A stretch of 64,000 nucleotides of DNA, from positions 62,001-126,000 of the forward strand of contig CAWDUJ010000006.1 of the NCBI GenBank assembly GCA_963805455.1, written 5' to 3'. The notes under the pieces are model-generated. The model had not been told where the DNA came from, made no database searches, and saw only the letters and a program-made list of their open reading frames with translations. Position numbers and translations under genes: made by a program. Numbering within the stretch: the stretch's first letter is position 1; each line of letters starts with the position of its first letter. Positions 41,455-49,608 of the stretch are shown piece after piece. This stretch comes from VRUE01 sp963805455 (lineage in GTDB: Bacteria > Actinomycetota > Thermoleophilia > Solirubrobacterales > 70-9).

Positions 41455-42694
41455 TCACCCTCGGGCCCACCGGGCCCTCGGGATCGCGGGCTTGGCCTGC
41501 CTCCTTCTGGCGGCGGTCCCGCTGGTGGCGCCGGGGCCGGGACTGGTGCCGGCGGCGGTCGGCGCCGGTCCGGATTGGCTGCTCGGCATCTATGGAAATG
41601 GGTTCGGGGTAGGCCCGGGCGCCTACTACGGGCTCCTCTGGGTCGCATTCGCCGCCCATCTCTGCGTTCTGATCGCGGCGCCGGCGCTCGATCGCCGCCT
41701 GATCCGCGGCATCGCCGTCGTGCTCGTGATCGCCTTCGCGCTCGCCCCCCCGCTGCTCTCCCAGGACGTGTTCAGCTACATCGCCTACGCCCGCCTCGGC
41801 GCCGTCCACGGCCTCAACCCCTACGCGCACGCGCCGATCGAGCTCGTCTCCGACCCGAGCTATGCCCACGTCGGCTGGACCGAATCGCCGAGCTCCTACG
41901 GCCCGCTGTTCACCCTCGCGACCTATCCGCTCGCCCTGATCTCGGTGCCGGCGGCACTCTGGGTGCTGAAGGGGGTCGCGGCGGCGTCGGTTCTGGCGCT
42001 GGCGCTGCTCGTCGCCCGGATCGCGCCCGCCCGCGGGGTCGACCCCCGGCGCGGTTTCGTGCTGGTTGCGCTGAACCCTCTGGTGCTCGTCCATGTCGTC
42101 GGCGGCGCCCACAACGATGCGACGACGATGCTGGTGGCTCTGGCCGGGTGCGCAGCGGTGCTGGCACTGCGAGAGAACGCCGGCGGAGCGGCCGTCGTCG
42201 CGGCGATCGGGCTGAAGATGAGTGCCGCCATCGTCGCGCCGTTCGCGCTTCTCGGGTCGGCCCGGCGCTCCCGGTTCCTGGCCGGTGCGGCGCTGTCGAC
42301 GATCGCGATCGGGGCGACCGCGCTGGCCGCGTTCGGTACCCATGCACCCGACTCGATCGAGCTGGTCGGCGAGAGCCAGGGCAGGGTCAGCAACTACAGC
42401 CTCCCCAACCTCATCTCGGAGCTGCTCGGAGTCGGGATCGGCCCGATCCGCGCCATCACCGCGGCGGCCTTCGCGGTGCTCATGATCGCCCTCGGCCGCT
42501 GGGTCCTGCGCGGGGGGGACTGGGTCCGGGCGACGGCCTGGGCAGCCCTCGGCCTGCTCCTCGCCAGCTCCTGGCTCCTCCCCTGGTACATCATCTGGGC
42601 GCTCCCCTTCGCCGCGCTCTCCCGCGACAACCTCCTGATCACGGCCGTCCTCGCCCTCACCGCCCTCCAACTCGTCGCCCGCATCCCGCTCTAG
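41447..42694 (+). CDS. GT-C family membrane glycosyltransferase, apparent CTG start
   Basis: The protein has about ten helices and the mannosyltransferase-like motifs LSQDVFSYIAYARLGAVHGL, NPYAHAPIELVSDP and ESPSSYGPLFTLATYPLALI. The acidic D in QDVFSY fits the GT-C catalytic site. It probably transfers a sugar from a polyprenyl-phosphate donor outside the membrane. The TTG at 41492 would cut into the first helix. The CTG at 41447 gives a better N-terminus (MADHPRAHRALGIAGLACLL) with basic residues before the helix and 415 aa. No ATG or GTG is available after the upstream in-frame stop. Confidence 0.82.
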   Translation: MADHPRAHRALGIAGLACLLLAAVPLVAPGPGLVPAAVGAGPDWLLGIYGNGFGVGPGAYYGLLWVAFAAHLCVLIAAPALDRRLIRGIAVVLVIAFALAPPLLSQDVFSYIAYARLGAVHGLNPYAHAPIELVSDPSYAHVGWTESPSSYGPLFTLATYPLALISVPAALWVLKGVAAASVLALALLVARIAPARGVDPRRGFVLVALNPLVLVHVVGGAHNDATTMLVALAGCAAVLALRENAGGAAVVAAIGLKMSAAIVAPFALLGSARRSRFLAGAALSTIAIGATALAAFGTHAPDSIELVGESQGRVSNYSLPNLISELLGVGIGPIRAITAAAFAVLMIALGRWVLRGGDWVRATAWAALGLLLASSWLLPWYIIWALPFAALSRDNLLITAVLALTALQLVARIPL

Positions 42695-42927
42695 AGCGGG
42701 TTGGTCAAGGAGAGGAAGCCGACTACGCTGCGCCGGCTGAGGCGGGGAGGTCTCCCATTCGCGGCAGTTGCTCTCGGGCTAACAACAATGTCTGCGGCGC
42801 TCGCGATGAAATGCCGACCCTGTGATTTCCCTCGGATAGCGATGGAAATTACAGGCTCGGCCGGGGCAAGGCAGCAGTTTCGGCACTACGCGTATATGAC
42901 CTGCCCGATGACCGGCAGGGCGGATAC

Positions 42928-44004
42928 TCAAAGAATTTCCGGCGTGTGAATCTCCTGCTTCCCCTTCTTCGCGTCCTCGGTCTCCTCCTCGGACGGATGC
43001 AGAACCCCGGTCGCGACCGACCACCCCTCGCGTTTCCCGAGCGCCGTCACTGCGGCCACGTAGAGCAGCTCGACCAGGGTCTGGACGCCGCGGACCGCGA
43101 TCGCGATCAGCGAGCCGATCGCGAAGCTGTTGCCGGGAACCGCGACCTTGACCGCCCAGGCGAAGGCCGCGTCGCGGACCCCTAGCCCTGCCGGGGCGAC
43201 CAGCGTCGCCAGCGCCGCGACGTAGCCGACCGCCTGGGCCGAGCCGACGGTGAAGATTTCGTCGAGCGGAACCGAGCTGACCGAGCGGGCGACGCAGTAG
43301 ACGCCGACCGAGATCACGGCCCAGATCGCGGCGAAGAAGACCAACAGGGCGAGGATCCCCGGCAGCGATATCACCGCCGGCAGCGGTTCGCGGCCGAACG
43401 CTTTCAGCGCGCGGTTCGCGAGCGGGCCGAAGACACGCGGGTGGAGGACGACAATCGCCGCCGGGACCAGCAGCAGCACTGCAAAGCGCAGCGGCGTTCC
43501 CTGAAGGTCAGGATGATTGATGAAGAAGTAGGAGGCGATCGCTATCGCCGAGGTGGCCGAGATCGCCTGTTCGTAGGCGACGCTCGCGATCGTGATCCGG
43601 CGCGGGACGCCGGCGCGCTCGGAGAGCAGCACCCTGCCGAGCACATAGAGGACGCTGCCCGGGACATAGCGGGCGAGGAGCGGCTGGCCCCAGGCGACCT
43701 GGGCCCGGCCGACCCCGATCCGGTAGCCAAGGAAGCGGAGGATCAGGTCCCAGCCGAGGGCGCTGAGCGCGTAGTAGATCGGGAGGACGATGAACGCCGG
43801 GATCAGCCAGAGGACGTGGAAATGGACGCCCTTGTCCTTGATCTCCGACCACTGGTCGACGACGGTGAGGACGAGGAAGCCGAATATGACCAGGGCGAGG
43901 CCGAGCTGGATCGCCAGCCGGACCCGTTTGCTCTTGGGCGGTTTCGTTCCGAACCGGGCGCCGGCTTCGCCGATCCGGTGCAGTAATGGCTGCCTTTGCT
44001 CCAC
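42928..44004 (-). CDS. Flippase-like membrane protein (LPG synthase TM region family)
   Basis: GTG 44004 gives 358 aa with eight or nine helices. The family pattern is present: ALSALGWDLILRFLGYRIGV, LARYVPGSVLYVLGRVLLSE and AALATLVAPAGLGVRDAAFA. It is related to the membrane part of lysylphosphatidylglycerol synthase and to UPF0104 proteins often found with glycosyltransferases. It lacks the aminoacyl-transfer domain. A lipid or polyprenol flipping role is inferred. The 233 bp between it and the GT-C gene hold no supported feature. Confidence 0.88.
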   Translation of the reverse strand: MEQRQPLLHRIGEAGARFGTKPPKSKRVRLAIQLGLALVIFGFLVLTVVDQWSEIKDKGVHFHVLWLIPAFIVLPIYYALSALGWDLILRFLGYRIGVGRAQVAWGQPLLARYVPGSVLYVLGRVLLSERAGVPRRITIASVAYEQAISATSAIAIASYFFINHPDLQGTPLRFAVLLLVPAAIVVLHPRVFGPLANRALKAFGREPLPAVISLPGILALLVFFAAIWAVISVGVYCVARSVSSVPLDEIFTVGSAQAVGYVAALATLVAPAGLGVRDAAFAWAVKVAVPGNSFAIGSLIAIAVRGVQTLVELLYVAAVTALGKREGWSVATGVLHPSEEETEDAKKGKQEIHTPEIL

Positions 44005-44067
44005 GCCGCCCGCACCTTAGAGAGCGCCGGGGCTGCACCGCGGGCGGGCCGCCGCCAGAATTACCCA

Positions 44068-45036
44068 ATGGGCGAGTTTGACCTGCTTGCGCGCGTGCGG
44101 GAACGGCTCCCGCCCCCCGGCCCGCGGATCCGGGTCGGGAGCGGAGATGACGCCGCGGTCACGCTCCCCGGCGGCGCCACGGCGACCTCGGTCGACGCTC
44201 TGATCGACGGCGTCCACTTCCGGCGCGAGAGGGCGAGCCTTGCCCAGATAGGGGCCAAGGCGCTCGCCACCGCGCTCTCCGACCTCGCCGCGATGGGCGC
44301 CGAGCCGGGTGAGGCCTACGTCGTCCTCGGCGTCCCGCCCGACCTCGACGAGGACGGCTGCCTCGAGCTCCTCGACGGGCTGATCGAGGTGGGCGTCGCG
44401 ACGGGAACGACGCTCGCCGGCGGCGATGTCGCCCGGGCCCTGAACCTGACGCTGGCGATCACCGTCGTCGGCCACGCCCCCGAGCCGGAGGCCCTCGTCA
44501 CCCGCTCGGGCGGCCGGCCGGGGGACGTCCTGGTGCTCACGGGGGAGCTCGGTGGGGCCGCGGCCGGCCTGCTCCTGCTCGAAGGGGAGAGCGAGGTCAC
44601 GGGGCTCGACCCCGACCGTGAGGCGGCGCTGATCGCCCGCCAGCTCGAGCCAGAGCCGCGACTCGCAGCCGGGCGAGCCCTCGCGGCCGCCGGGGCCACG
44701 GCGATGATCGATCTCAGCGACGGCCTGGTGGGCGACGCCGGGCACCTGGCCGAGGCGAGCGGCGTCGCGGCCCGAATCGACGGCGGCGCCCTGCCTGTCG
44801 CCCCGGGAGTGGCCGAGGTCGCGGCCGCCAACGGTCGCGACCCTCTCGAGCTGGCCGCCTCGGGCGGTGAGGACTACGAGCTCCTGGCCGCCCTGCCGTC
44901 CGGCCGGGTCGAGCGGGCGGTCGAAGCCGTGGAAGGGCTGACGCCGGTCGGGGATCTGCTCGCCGGAGAAGGGGTCGAGGTCAGGCGGCCCGACGGTGCG
45001 CTACTGGATGCGGCGGGGTTCGATCAACTGACCTGA
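44068..45036 (+). CDS. thiL: Thiamine-monophosphate kinase ThiL
   Basis: The 322-aa enzyme phosphorylates thiamine monophosphate to thiamine pyrophosphate. Family motifs are MGEFDLLARVRERLPPPGP, VGSGDDAAVTLPGG (Mg-binding), TSVDALIDGVHFRRE, LSDLAAMGAEPGEAYVVLGV and IDLSDGLVGDAGHLAE. The C-terminal ASGGEDYELLAAL is also typical. It is divergent from the flippase-like gene. No thi-box is seen upstream, as the gap is only 63 bp. Its last 56 bp overlap, antisense, the small FlgM-like gene. Confidence 0.95.
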   Translation: MGEFDLLARVRERLPPPGPRIRVGSGDDAAVTLPGGATATSVDALIDGVHFRRERASLAQIGAKALATALSDLAAMGAEPGEAYVVLGVPPDLDEDGCLELLDGLIEVGVATGTTLAGGDVARALNLTLAITVVGHAPEPEALVTRSGGRPGDVLVLTGELGGAAAGLLLLEGESEVTGLDPDREAALIARQLEPEPRLAAGRALAAAGATAMIDLSDGLVGDAGHLAEASGVAARIDGGALPVAPGVAEVAAANGRDPLELAASGGEDYELLAALPSGRVERAVEAVEGLTPVGDLLAGEGVEVRRPDGALLDAAGFDQLT

Positions 45037-45160
45037 GCGGCTCGTTCCCGGTCAGCAGCTCCCGCACGCTGCGCCGACTCAGCATCGCATCGGCGACCAG
45101 AGCCGGGTTGGGCTTGTAGCGCCCCTCTTCGATCATGCTTTTCAACTGCTCGGTTGGCAT
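44981..45160 (-). CDS. FlgM-like small protein
   Basis: ATG 45160 with AGGAGG three bases upstream opens a 59-aa protein (MPTEQLKSMIEEGRYKPNPA, then LVADAMLSRRSVRELLTGNE). The pattern I-x-x-G-x-Y-x-x-x-x-x-x-V-A-x-A-M-L matches the C-terminal sigma-binding helix region of FlgM anti-sigma-28 proteins. No flagellar gene is in the window, so a different partner is possible. The last third (from about residue 41) is read from the antisense strand of thiL and is probably non-functional extension. It falls below common ORF length cutoffs. Confidence 0.6.
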   Translation of the reverse strand: MPTEQLKSMIEEGRYKPNPALVADAMLSRRSVRELLTGNEPLRSVDRTPPHPVAHRRAA

Positions 45161-45257
45161 GTTCCTCCTATCGGCGGAATAATCTCATGTCATTAGTTCT
45201 TGGTAGTCCTACATTTGTCCAGTTCCGTCCGCACAGTGCGCGGATTACCCTGTGACC

Positions 45258-45326
45258 ATGAGCGCGGAGCGAGCAAGCATCCATATCTGGTTCGTTGCGC
45301 AGCGAGCGAAGCGGGAGCCGATTTAG
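45258..45326 (+). CDS. 22-residue leader ORF, repeated element copy A
   Basis: ATG 45258 opens MSAERASIHIWF, then VAQRAKREPI and TAG. The TAG (45324-45326) overlaps the GTG start of the response regulator (TAGTG). A GGGAG inside the ORF (AAGCGGGAG) is placed as the downstream ribosome binding site. The same 69-bp element with the same codon count occurs at 48272 and 56529. It may be a coupling leader peptide or a nucleic-acid element. No Shine-Dalgarno sequence precedes its own ATG. Confidence 0.65.
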   Translation: MSAERASIHIWFVAQRAKREPI

Positions 45327-46021
45327 TGCCCAATGGAACCGCCCGGATCCTGTTGGTCGACGATGAGCAGTCCGTTCAGACCCTGCTCAGCTACCCGCTG
45401 AGGAAAGACGGCTACCACGTCACCTCCGCGATCGACGGCCAGGAGGCGCTCCAGCGTTTCAGCGAGGCCCGCTTCGATCTCGTGATCCTCGACCTGATGT
45501 TGCCCAAGCTCGACGGGGTCGAGGTCTGCCGCCAGCTGCGCCGCAACAGCCAGGTGCCGATCATCATGCTGACCGCGAAAGGCAGCGAGACCGACAAGGT
45601 CGCGGGGCTCGAGGTCGGCGCCGACGACTACATCACCAAGCCGTTCTCGATGCGCGAGTTCCGCAGCCGGGTGAAGGCGGCGCTACGGCGGTCGCGGATG
45701 ATCGGCGAGTTCCAAGAGGAGGGGTCGATCGAGCACGAGGAGCTGACGATCGACTTCGGCCGGCGCATGGTCCTGCTGCGCGGCGAGGAGGTCAAGGTGA
45801 CCTACGTCGAGTTCGAGATCCTCAGCGCGCTGGCGCGCTCGCCGGGACGCGTCCTCAGCCGCCAGACCCTGCTCGAGTGCGTCTGGGGCGACTCGGAGTA
45901 CCGCGACCCCCGCACCGTCGACGTCCACATCCGCCACCTTCGGGAAAAGCTCGAGCAGAACCCGAAGGAGCCGGAGTTCCTGTTCACGGTTCGGGGCGTC
46001 GGCTACCGCTTCAGAGAATGA
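45326..46021 (+). CDS. OmpR/PhoB-family response regulator
   Basis: GTG 45326 overlaps the leader ORF stop and gives 231 aa. The receiver domain has the acidic pair VDDEQSVQT, phosphoacceptor Asp56 (LVILDLMLPKLDGVEV), MLTAKGSE and YITKPFSMREF. The winged-helix DNA-binding domain spans about 130-228 (LTIDFGRRMVLLRGEEVKVT, RTVDVHIRHLREKLEQNPKE, FLFTVRGVGYRFRE). It resembles MtrA/RegX3-type regulators. The kinase gene follows with an ATGA overlap, and an HtrA gene follows the kinase, suggesting an envelope-stress circuit. Confidence 0.95.
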   Translation: MPNGTARILLVDDEQSVQTLLSYPLRKDGYHVTSAIDGQEALQRFSEARFDLVILDLMLPKLDGVEVCRQLRRNSQVPIIMLTAKGSETDKVAGLEVGADDYITKPFSMREFRSRVKAALRRSRMIGEFQEEGSIEHEELTIDFGRRMVLLRGEEVKVTYVEFEILSALARSPGRVLSRQTLLECVWGDSEYRDPRTVDVHIRHLREKLEQNPKEPEFLFTVRGVGYRFRE

Positions 46022-47076
46022 GGCGGCTCAGGTTCACCCCGCTGGGCAGCAGGATCACGCTGATCTCGCTGGGGATCTCGGTCGGCACCGCGGCCGTCAT
46101 CTACATATATGTGGTCCACGTCGCCGGCGTCTCCGGCGTCAAGGGCCAGATCACGACCGGGGCGCTGATCGCGCTCGTCCTCGCGCTCGGAGTCGGGATC
46201 TACTTCGCATCGCTGGCCACCCAGCGGATCAGGAACATCCAGGATGCCGCCCACAAGGTCGCCGAAGGCGACTTCGGGGCCAGGATCCCGGTCGACTCCT
46301 CCGGCCAGCTCGGGCAGCTGGCCCGCACCTTCAACGAAATGCAGCGCCGCCTGGCCGAGCTCGACAACGCCCGCAAGCAGTTCATCGCCAACGCCTCGCA
46401 CGAGCTGCGGACGCCGATCTTCAGCCTCGGCGGCTTCGTCGAGCTGCTCGAGGACGACGAACCGACGCCCGAGGAGCGCGAAGAGTTCGTCCGCACGATG
46501 CGCCAGCAGATTGACCGCCTGACGAAGCTGACGGCCGATCTGCTCAACCTCTCCCAGCTCGACGCGGGCGGCATCGTGATGGCCCCGAGCAGCGTCGACC
46601 TCACCGATCTCGCCCGCAGCGTGACCCGCGAGTTCGGGCCGCGCGCCGACCTCCGGGGGTCGCGGCTCGAGCTCCGCACACCCGACCACGCGGTGATGGC
46701 GACCGCCGACCCTGAACGGGTGAGGCAGATCGTCCGTATCCTCCTCGACAACGCTCTCTCCCATCCTCCCGAGGGCGCAAGCGTGACCGTGACCGTCTAC
46801 TCCGTAAATCGCAGGGCAGAGCTGACCGTCTCCGACGATGGAGCCGGGATACCGCAGCGCGTCCAGGGGCGGATTTTCGAGCGCTTCTACACCGCGCAGC
46901 CCTCGGGCGGGTCCGGCCTCGGGCTGGCGATCGCGCGCGAGCTCGCCCAGCGGATGGAGGGGCGGATCTCGATCACCTCGACCAGACGCTTCACCGCGTT
47001 CACCCTCGACCTTCCCCCCGGCCCCGCCGAGGCAGCCCCGATCGTCGTCTCCCAGCCCACCGGGGCGGGAGTGTGA
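46018..47076 (+). CDS. Sensor histidine kinase
   Basis: The 352-aa kinase has two helices (residues about 12-35 and 43-63), a HAMP domain (IQDAAHKVAEGDFGARIPVD) and an HisKA domain with FIANASHELRTPIFSLGGFV. The ATPase domain has ILLDNALSHPPEG (N box), VSDDGAGIPQRVQGRIFERF (G1/F) and GGSGLGLAIARELAQRMEGR (G2). The loop between the helices is only a few residues, so sensing is probably within the membrane or from a partner. It is coupled to the regulator (ATGA) and to HtrA (GTGA). Confidence 0.95.
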   Translation: MRRLRFTPLGSRITLISLGISVGTAAVIYIYVVHVAGVSGVKGQITTGALIALVLALGVGIYFASLATQRIRNIQDAAHKVAEGDFGARIPVDSSGQLGQLARTFNEMQRRLAELDNARKQFIANASHELRTPIFSLGGFVELLEDDEPTPEEREEFVRTMRQQIDRLTKLTADLLNLSQLDAGGIVMAPSSVDLTDLARSVTREFGPRADLRGSRLELRTPDHAVMATADPERVRQIVRILLDNALSHPPEGASVTVTVYSVNRRAELTVSDDGAGIPQRVQGRIFERFYTAQPSGGSGLGLAIARELAQRMEGRISITSTRRFTAFTLDLPPGPAEAAPIVVSQPTGAGV

Positions 47077-48221
47077 GGGCGGCGGCGGCGCGGGTCGCGC
47101 TGGCGGCCACGCTGCTGGTCCTGGTGCTCGCCGGCTGCGGGGGATCGAGCGACAACGGCAACGGCTCCGCGTCCTCCGCTGAAGAAAGGACGACGACCAA
47201 GATCGCGGTCGAGACGAGCGCCCCCGGATTCGACGCCGCCTCGGTCTTCGCCAAGGCATCGCCCGGCGTGGTCACGATCCGCTCGATCACCGAAACCGGC
47301 GGCGCCGAAGGCTCCGGCTTCGTCCTCGACCGGGACGGCCGGATCGTCACCAACGCCCACGTGGTGACCGACGACACCTCGGGCGAACGCAAGGAAGCCG
47401 AAGCGGTCTACGTCGAGTTCCCGGATCGCAACGTCGTCCCGGCGAAGATCGTCGGGGTCGACCCGTTCGCCGACGTCGCCCTGCTCGAAGTCGAGCCCGA
47501 CGGGTTCGAACTCCATCCGCTCGCGCTCGGCGACGATCGCGACCTCGAGGTCGGCCAGCCGGTGGCGGCGATCGGCAGCCCGTTCGGCGAGCAGCAGTCG
47601 CTCTCGGTCGGGATCGTCTCGGCGACCGACCGCTCGGTCCGCTCGCTGACGGAATTCCAGATCGAGGGCGCGATCCAGACCGACGCCTCGATCAACCCGG
47701 GCAACTCCGGCGGGCCGCTGCTCGACGAAAAAGCCCGCGTGATCGGGATCAACCAGCAGATCGAGACCAACTCCGGGGCCAACGACGGGGTCGGCTTCGC
47801 GGTTCCGATCACCGCCGTGAAACGCTCGATCGCCCAGCTCGAAGACGGCGGCACGGCCGAATACGCCTACATTGGTGTCTCGACCCAGGCGCTCTACCCG
47901 CAGCTCGCCGACCGGCTCGGCCTCGACACCGACTACGGGGGCCTGCTCGCCGAAGTCGTTCCCGACGGTCCCGCCGACGAAGCCGGGCTTCGCGGCGGCG
48001 ACGGGAAGATCCGGTTCCAGGGCCTCCCCTACCGCACCGGTGGCGACGTCGTCCTCTCGATCAACGGCCACAAGATCGTCGAACCGGACGACCTCGCCAA
48101 CCTCATCGCCGGCTTCGAACCGGGCGACACGGTGACGCTGGAAGTGATGCACGAGGACGGCGAAACCGCGAAGGTCCACGTCACTCTCGGTACCCGTCCG
48201 GAGGGCAATCCGGGCGGTTGA
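47073..48221 (+). CDS. HtrA/DegP-like serine protease lipoprotein
   Basis: GTG 47073 overlaps the kinase stop (GTGA) and gives 382 aa. The N-terminus has a lipobox (LLVLVLAGCGGSSDN), so the protein is lipid-anchored outside. The trypsin-like triad is His in IVTNAHVVTDD, Asp in FADVALLEVE and Ser in INPGNSGGPLLDE. A C-terminal PDZ domain follows (GLLAEVVPDGPADEAGLRGG, VVLSINGHKIVEPDDLANLI). It degrades or refolds damaged envelope proteins. Its position in the regulator-kinase operon suggests stress-controlled expression. Confidence 0.95.
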   Translation: MRAAAARVALAATLLVLVLAGCGGSSDNGNGSASSAEERTTTKIAVETSAPGFDAASVFAKASPGVVTIRSITETGGAEGSGFVLDRDGRIVTNAHVVTDDTSGERKEAEAVYVEFPDRNVVPAKIVGVDPFADVALLEVEPDGFELHPLALGDDRDLEVGQPVAAIGSPFGEQQSLSVGIVSATDRSVRSLTEFQIEGAIQTDASINPGNSGGPLLDEKARVIGINQQIETNSGANDGVGFAVPITAVKRSIAQLEDGGTAEYAYIGVSTQALYPQLADRLGLDTDYGGLLAEVVPDGPADEAGLRGGDGKIRFQGLPYRTGGDVVLSINGHKIVEPDDLANLIAGFEPGDTVTLEVMHEDGETAKVHVTLGTRPEGNPGG

Positions 48222-48225
48222 GCCG

Positions 48226-48245
48226 CCCCGGGCGTACGCCCGGGG
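48226..48245 (+). terminator. GC-rich perfect hairpin after htrA
   Basis: A 20-bp perfect palindrome (arms CCCCGGGCGT and ACGCCCGGGG) lies 5 bp after the htrA stop. It has no following T run. It may end the two-component operon by a hairpin-only mechanism, or protect the mRNA 3' end. It precedes the leader ORF copy at 48272, which would then belong to a new transcript. Confidence 0.55.
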
Positions 48246-48271
48246 AGCGCGGCGTGTAGAACTCCGCGCTC

Positions 48272-48340
48272 ATGACTGCGGAGCGAGCAAGGGTCCATAT
48301 CTGGTTCTTCGCGCAGCGAGCGAAGCAGGAGGTCAGGTAG
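48272..48340 (+). CDS. 22-residue leader ORF, repeated element copy B
   Basis: ATG 48272 opens MTAERARVHIWF, then FAQRAKQEVR and TAG. The TAG (48338-48340) is directly followed by the ATG of the trehalose synthase gene at 48341. AGGAGG inside the ORF (AAGCAGGAGG) is spaced as the ribosome binding site for that gene. It differs from copy C at few positions and from copy A at somewhat more. All three copies are exactly 22 codons plus stop. Confidence 0.65.
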   Translation: MTAERARVHIWFFAQRAKQEVR

Positions 48341-49579
48341 ATGCTTCAGGAAGTCACCCTCGGCCACAAGTCGCTGACCGACTACACGCACATCGCGGGC
48401 AAGGAGTTGAGCGAGCAGATCCGGGCGCTCGCAGATCCGCTCCAGGGCCACCGCGTCCTTCACGTCAGCGCGACCGCCTTCGGCGGCGGCGTCTCGGAGA
48501 TCCTCTACACGATCGTGCCATTGATGAGGGACGCCGGCCTCGACGCGCACTGGCAGGTGATTTTCGGCAAAGAAGAGTTCTACAACGCGACCAAGCTCCT
48601 CCACAACTCGCTGCAGGGGGCCGACGACACGCTGAGCGACGAGCAGTGGAAGCTGTTCGACGAGGTCAACGCGCTGAACGCCGAGGGCCTCGAAGGCGAG
48701 TGGGACACGATCATCGTCCACGACCCGCAGCCGATCGGGCTGCGCCGCGGGGCCACCTCCAAGGGCCGGAACTGGATCTGGCGCTGCCACATCGACCTCT
48801 CTGAGCCGAACCCGGCCCCGATCGCCCGCCTGCAGCCGCTGATCGAGGAGTACGACGCGACCGTTTGGCACCTCCCGGCCTACGTACCCGTCGGGATGCG
48901 CGAGCACGGGGGCATCCAGATCATCCCGCCGGCGATCGACCCGCTTTCGCCGAAGAACATGGCGTTCTCGCCCGACGACGCGGCCTTCGTCTGCGACCAG
49001 TTCGGGATCGACGTCGACCGGCCGCTGATCACCCAGGTCTCGCGCTTCGACCCGTGGAAGGATCCGATCGGCGTGATCGACGCCTACCGCGCGGTCACCG
49101 AGGAGCTGCCCGAGGTCCAGCTCGCCCTCGTCGGCTCGATGGCCACCGACGACCCGGAGGGGTGGGAGTTCTTCCAGCACACCTTCGAGTACGCCGACGG
49201 CGACCCCGACATCAAGATTCTCAACAACCTCAACAACGTCGGCGCGATCGAGGTCAACGCCTTCCAGTCGCAATCCGACGTCTGCCTCCAGAAGTCGATC
49301 CGCGAGGGCTTCGGGCTGACCGTCACCGAGGCGCTCTGGAAGGGCCGCCCGACCGTCGCCGGGAACGTCGGCGGGATCCCGCTGCAGATCGAGGACGGGG
49401 TCAGCGGCTACCTGGTCGACTCGCCCGAGGCCTGCGCTCAACGCTGCATCGAGATCCTGCGCGATCCCGAGCTCGGAAAGAGCCTCGGGAAAGCCGGAAA
49501 GGAACGGGCGCGGCAGCGATTTCTCTCGCCGCGCCTGCTCCGCGACTGGCTCGGGCTGATCAACGAGCTCGACGCCTAA
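48341..49579 (+). CDS. Trehalose synthase/phosphorylase-like GT4 glycosyltransferase
   Basis: The 412-aa enzyme resembles TreT/trehalose phosphorylase. Motifs are VLHVSATAFGGGVSEILYTI, WDTIIVHDPQPIGLRRG, WRCHIDLSEPNP, WHLPAYVP and ITQVSRFDPWKDPIGVIDAY. The GT4 retaining site is KSIREGFGLTVTEALWKGRP. TreT makes trehalose from NDP-glucose and glucose, reversibly; the exact donor cannot be read from sequence. It is next to otsA, which makes trehalose-6-phosphate. The start directly follows leader ORF copy B. Confidence 0.92.
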   Translation: MLQEVTLGHKSLTDYTHIAGKELSEQIRALADPLQGHRVLHVSATAFGGGVSEILYTIVPLMRDAGLDAHWQVIFGKEEFYNATKLLHNSLQGADDTLSDEQWKLFDEVNALNAEGLEGEWDTIIVHDPQPIGLRRGATSKGRNWIWRCHIDLSEPNPAPIARLQPLIEEYDATVWHLPAYVPVGMREHGGIQIIPPAIDPLSPKNMAFSPDDAAFVCDQFGIDVDRPLITQVSRFDPWKDPIGVIDAYRAVTEELPEVQLALVGSMATDDPEGWEFFQHTFEYADGDPDIKILNNLNNVGAIEVNAFQSQSDVCLQKSIREGFGLTVTEALWKGRPTVAGNVGGIPLQIEDGVSGYLVDSPEACAQRCIEILRDPELGKSLGKAGKERARQRFLSPRLLRDWLGLINELDA

Positions 49580-49608
49580 CCCCTCCGCCACCGGGGTAGG
49601 CTGACCGG

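Noticed and set aside
42701..42949. 82-codon plus-strand ORF after the GT-C gene
   Set aside because: No domain, mixed codon use and overlap with the end of the flippase-like gene; treated as intergenic.
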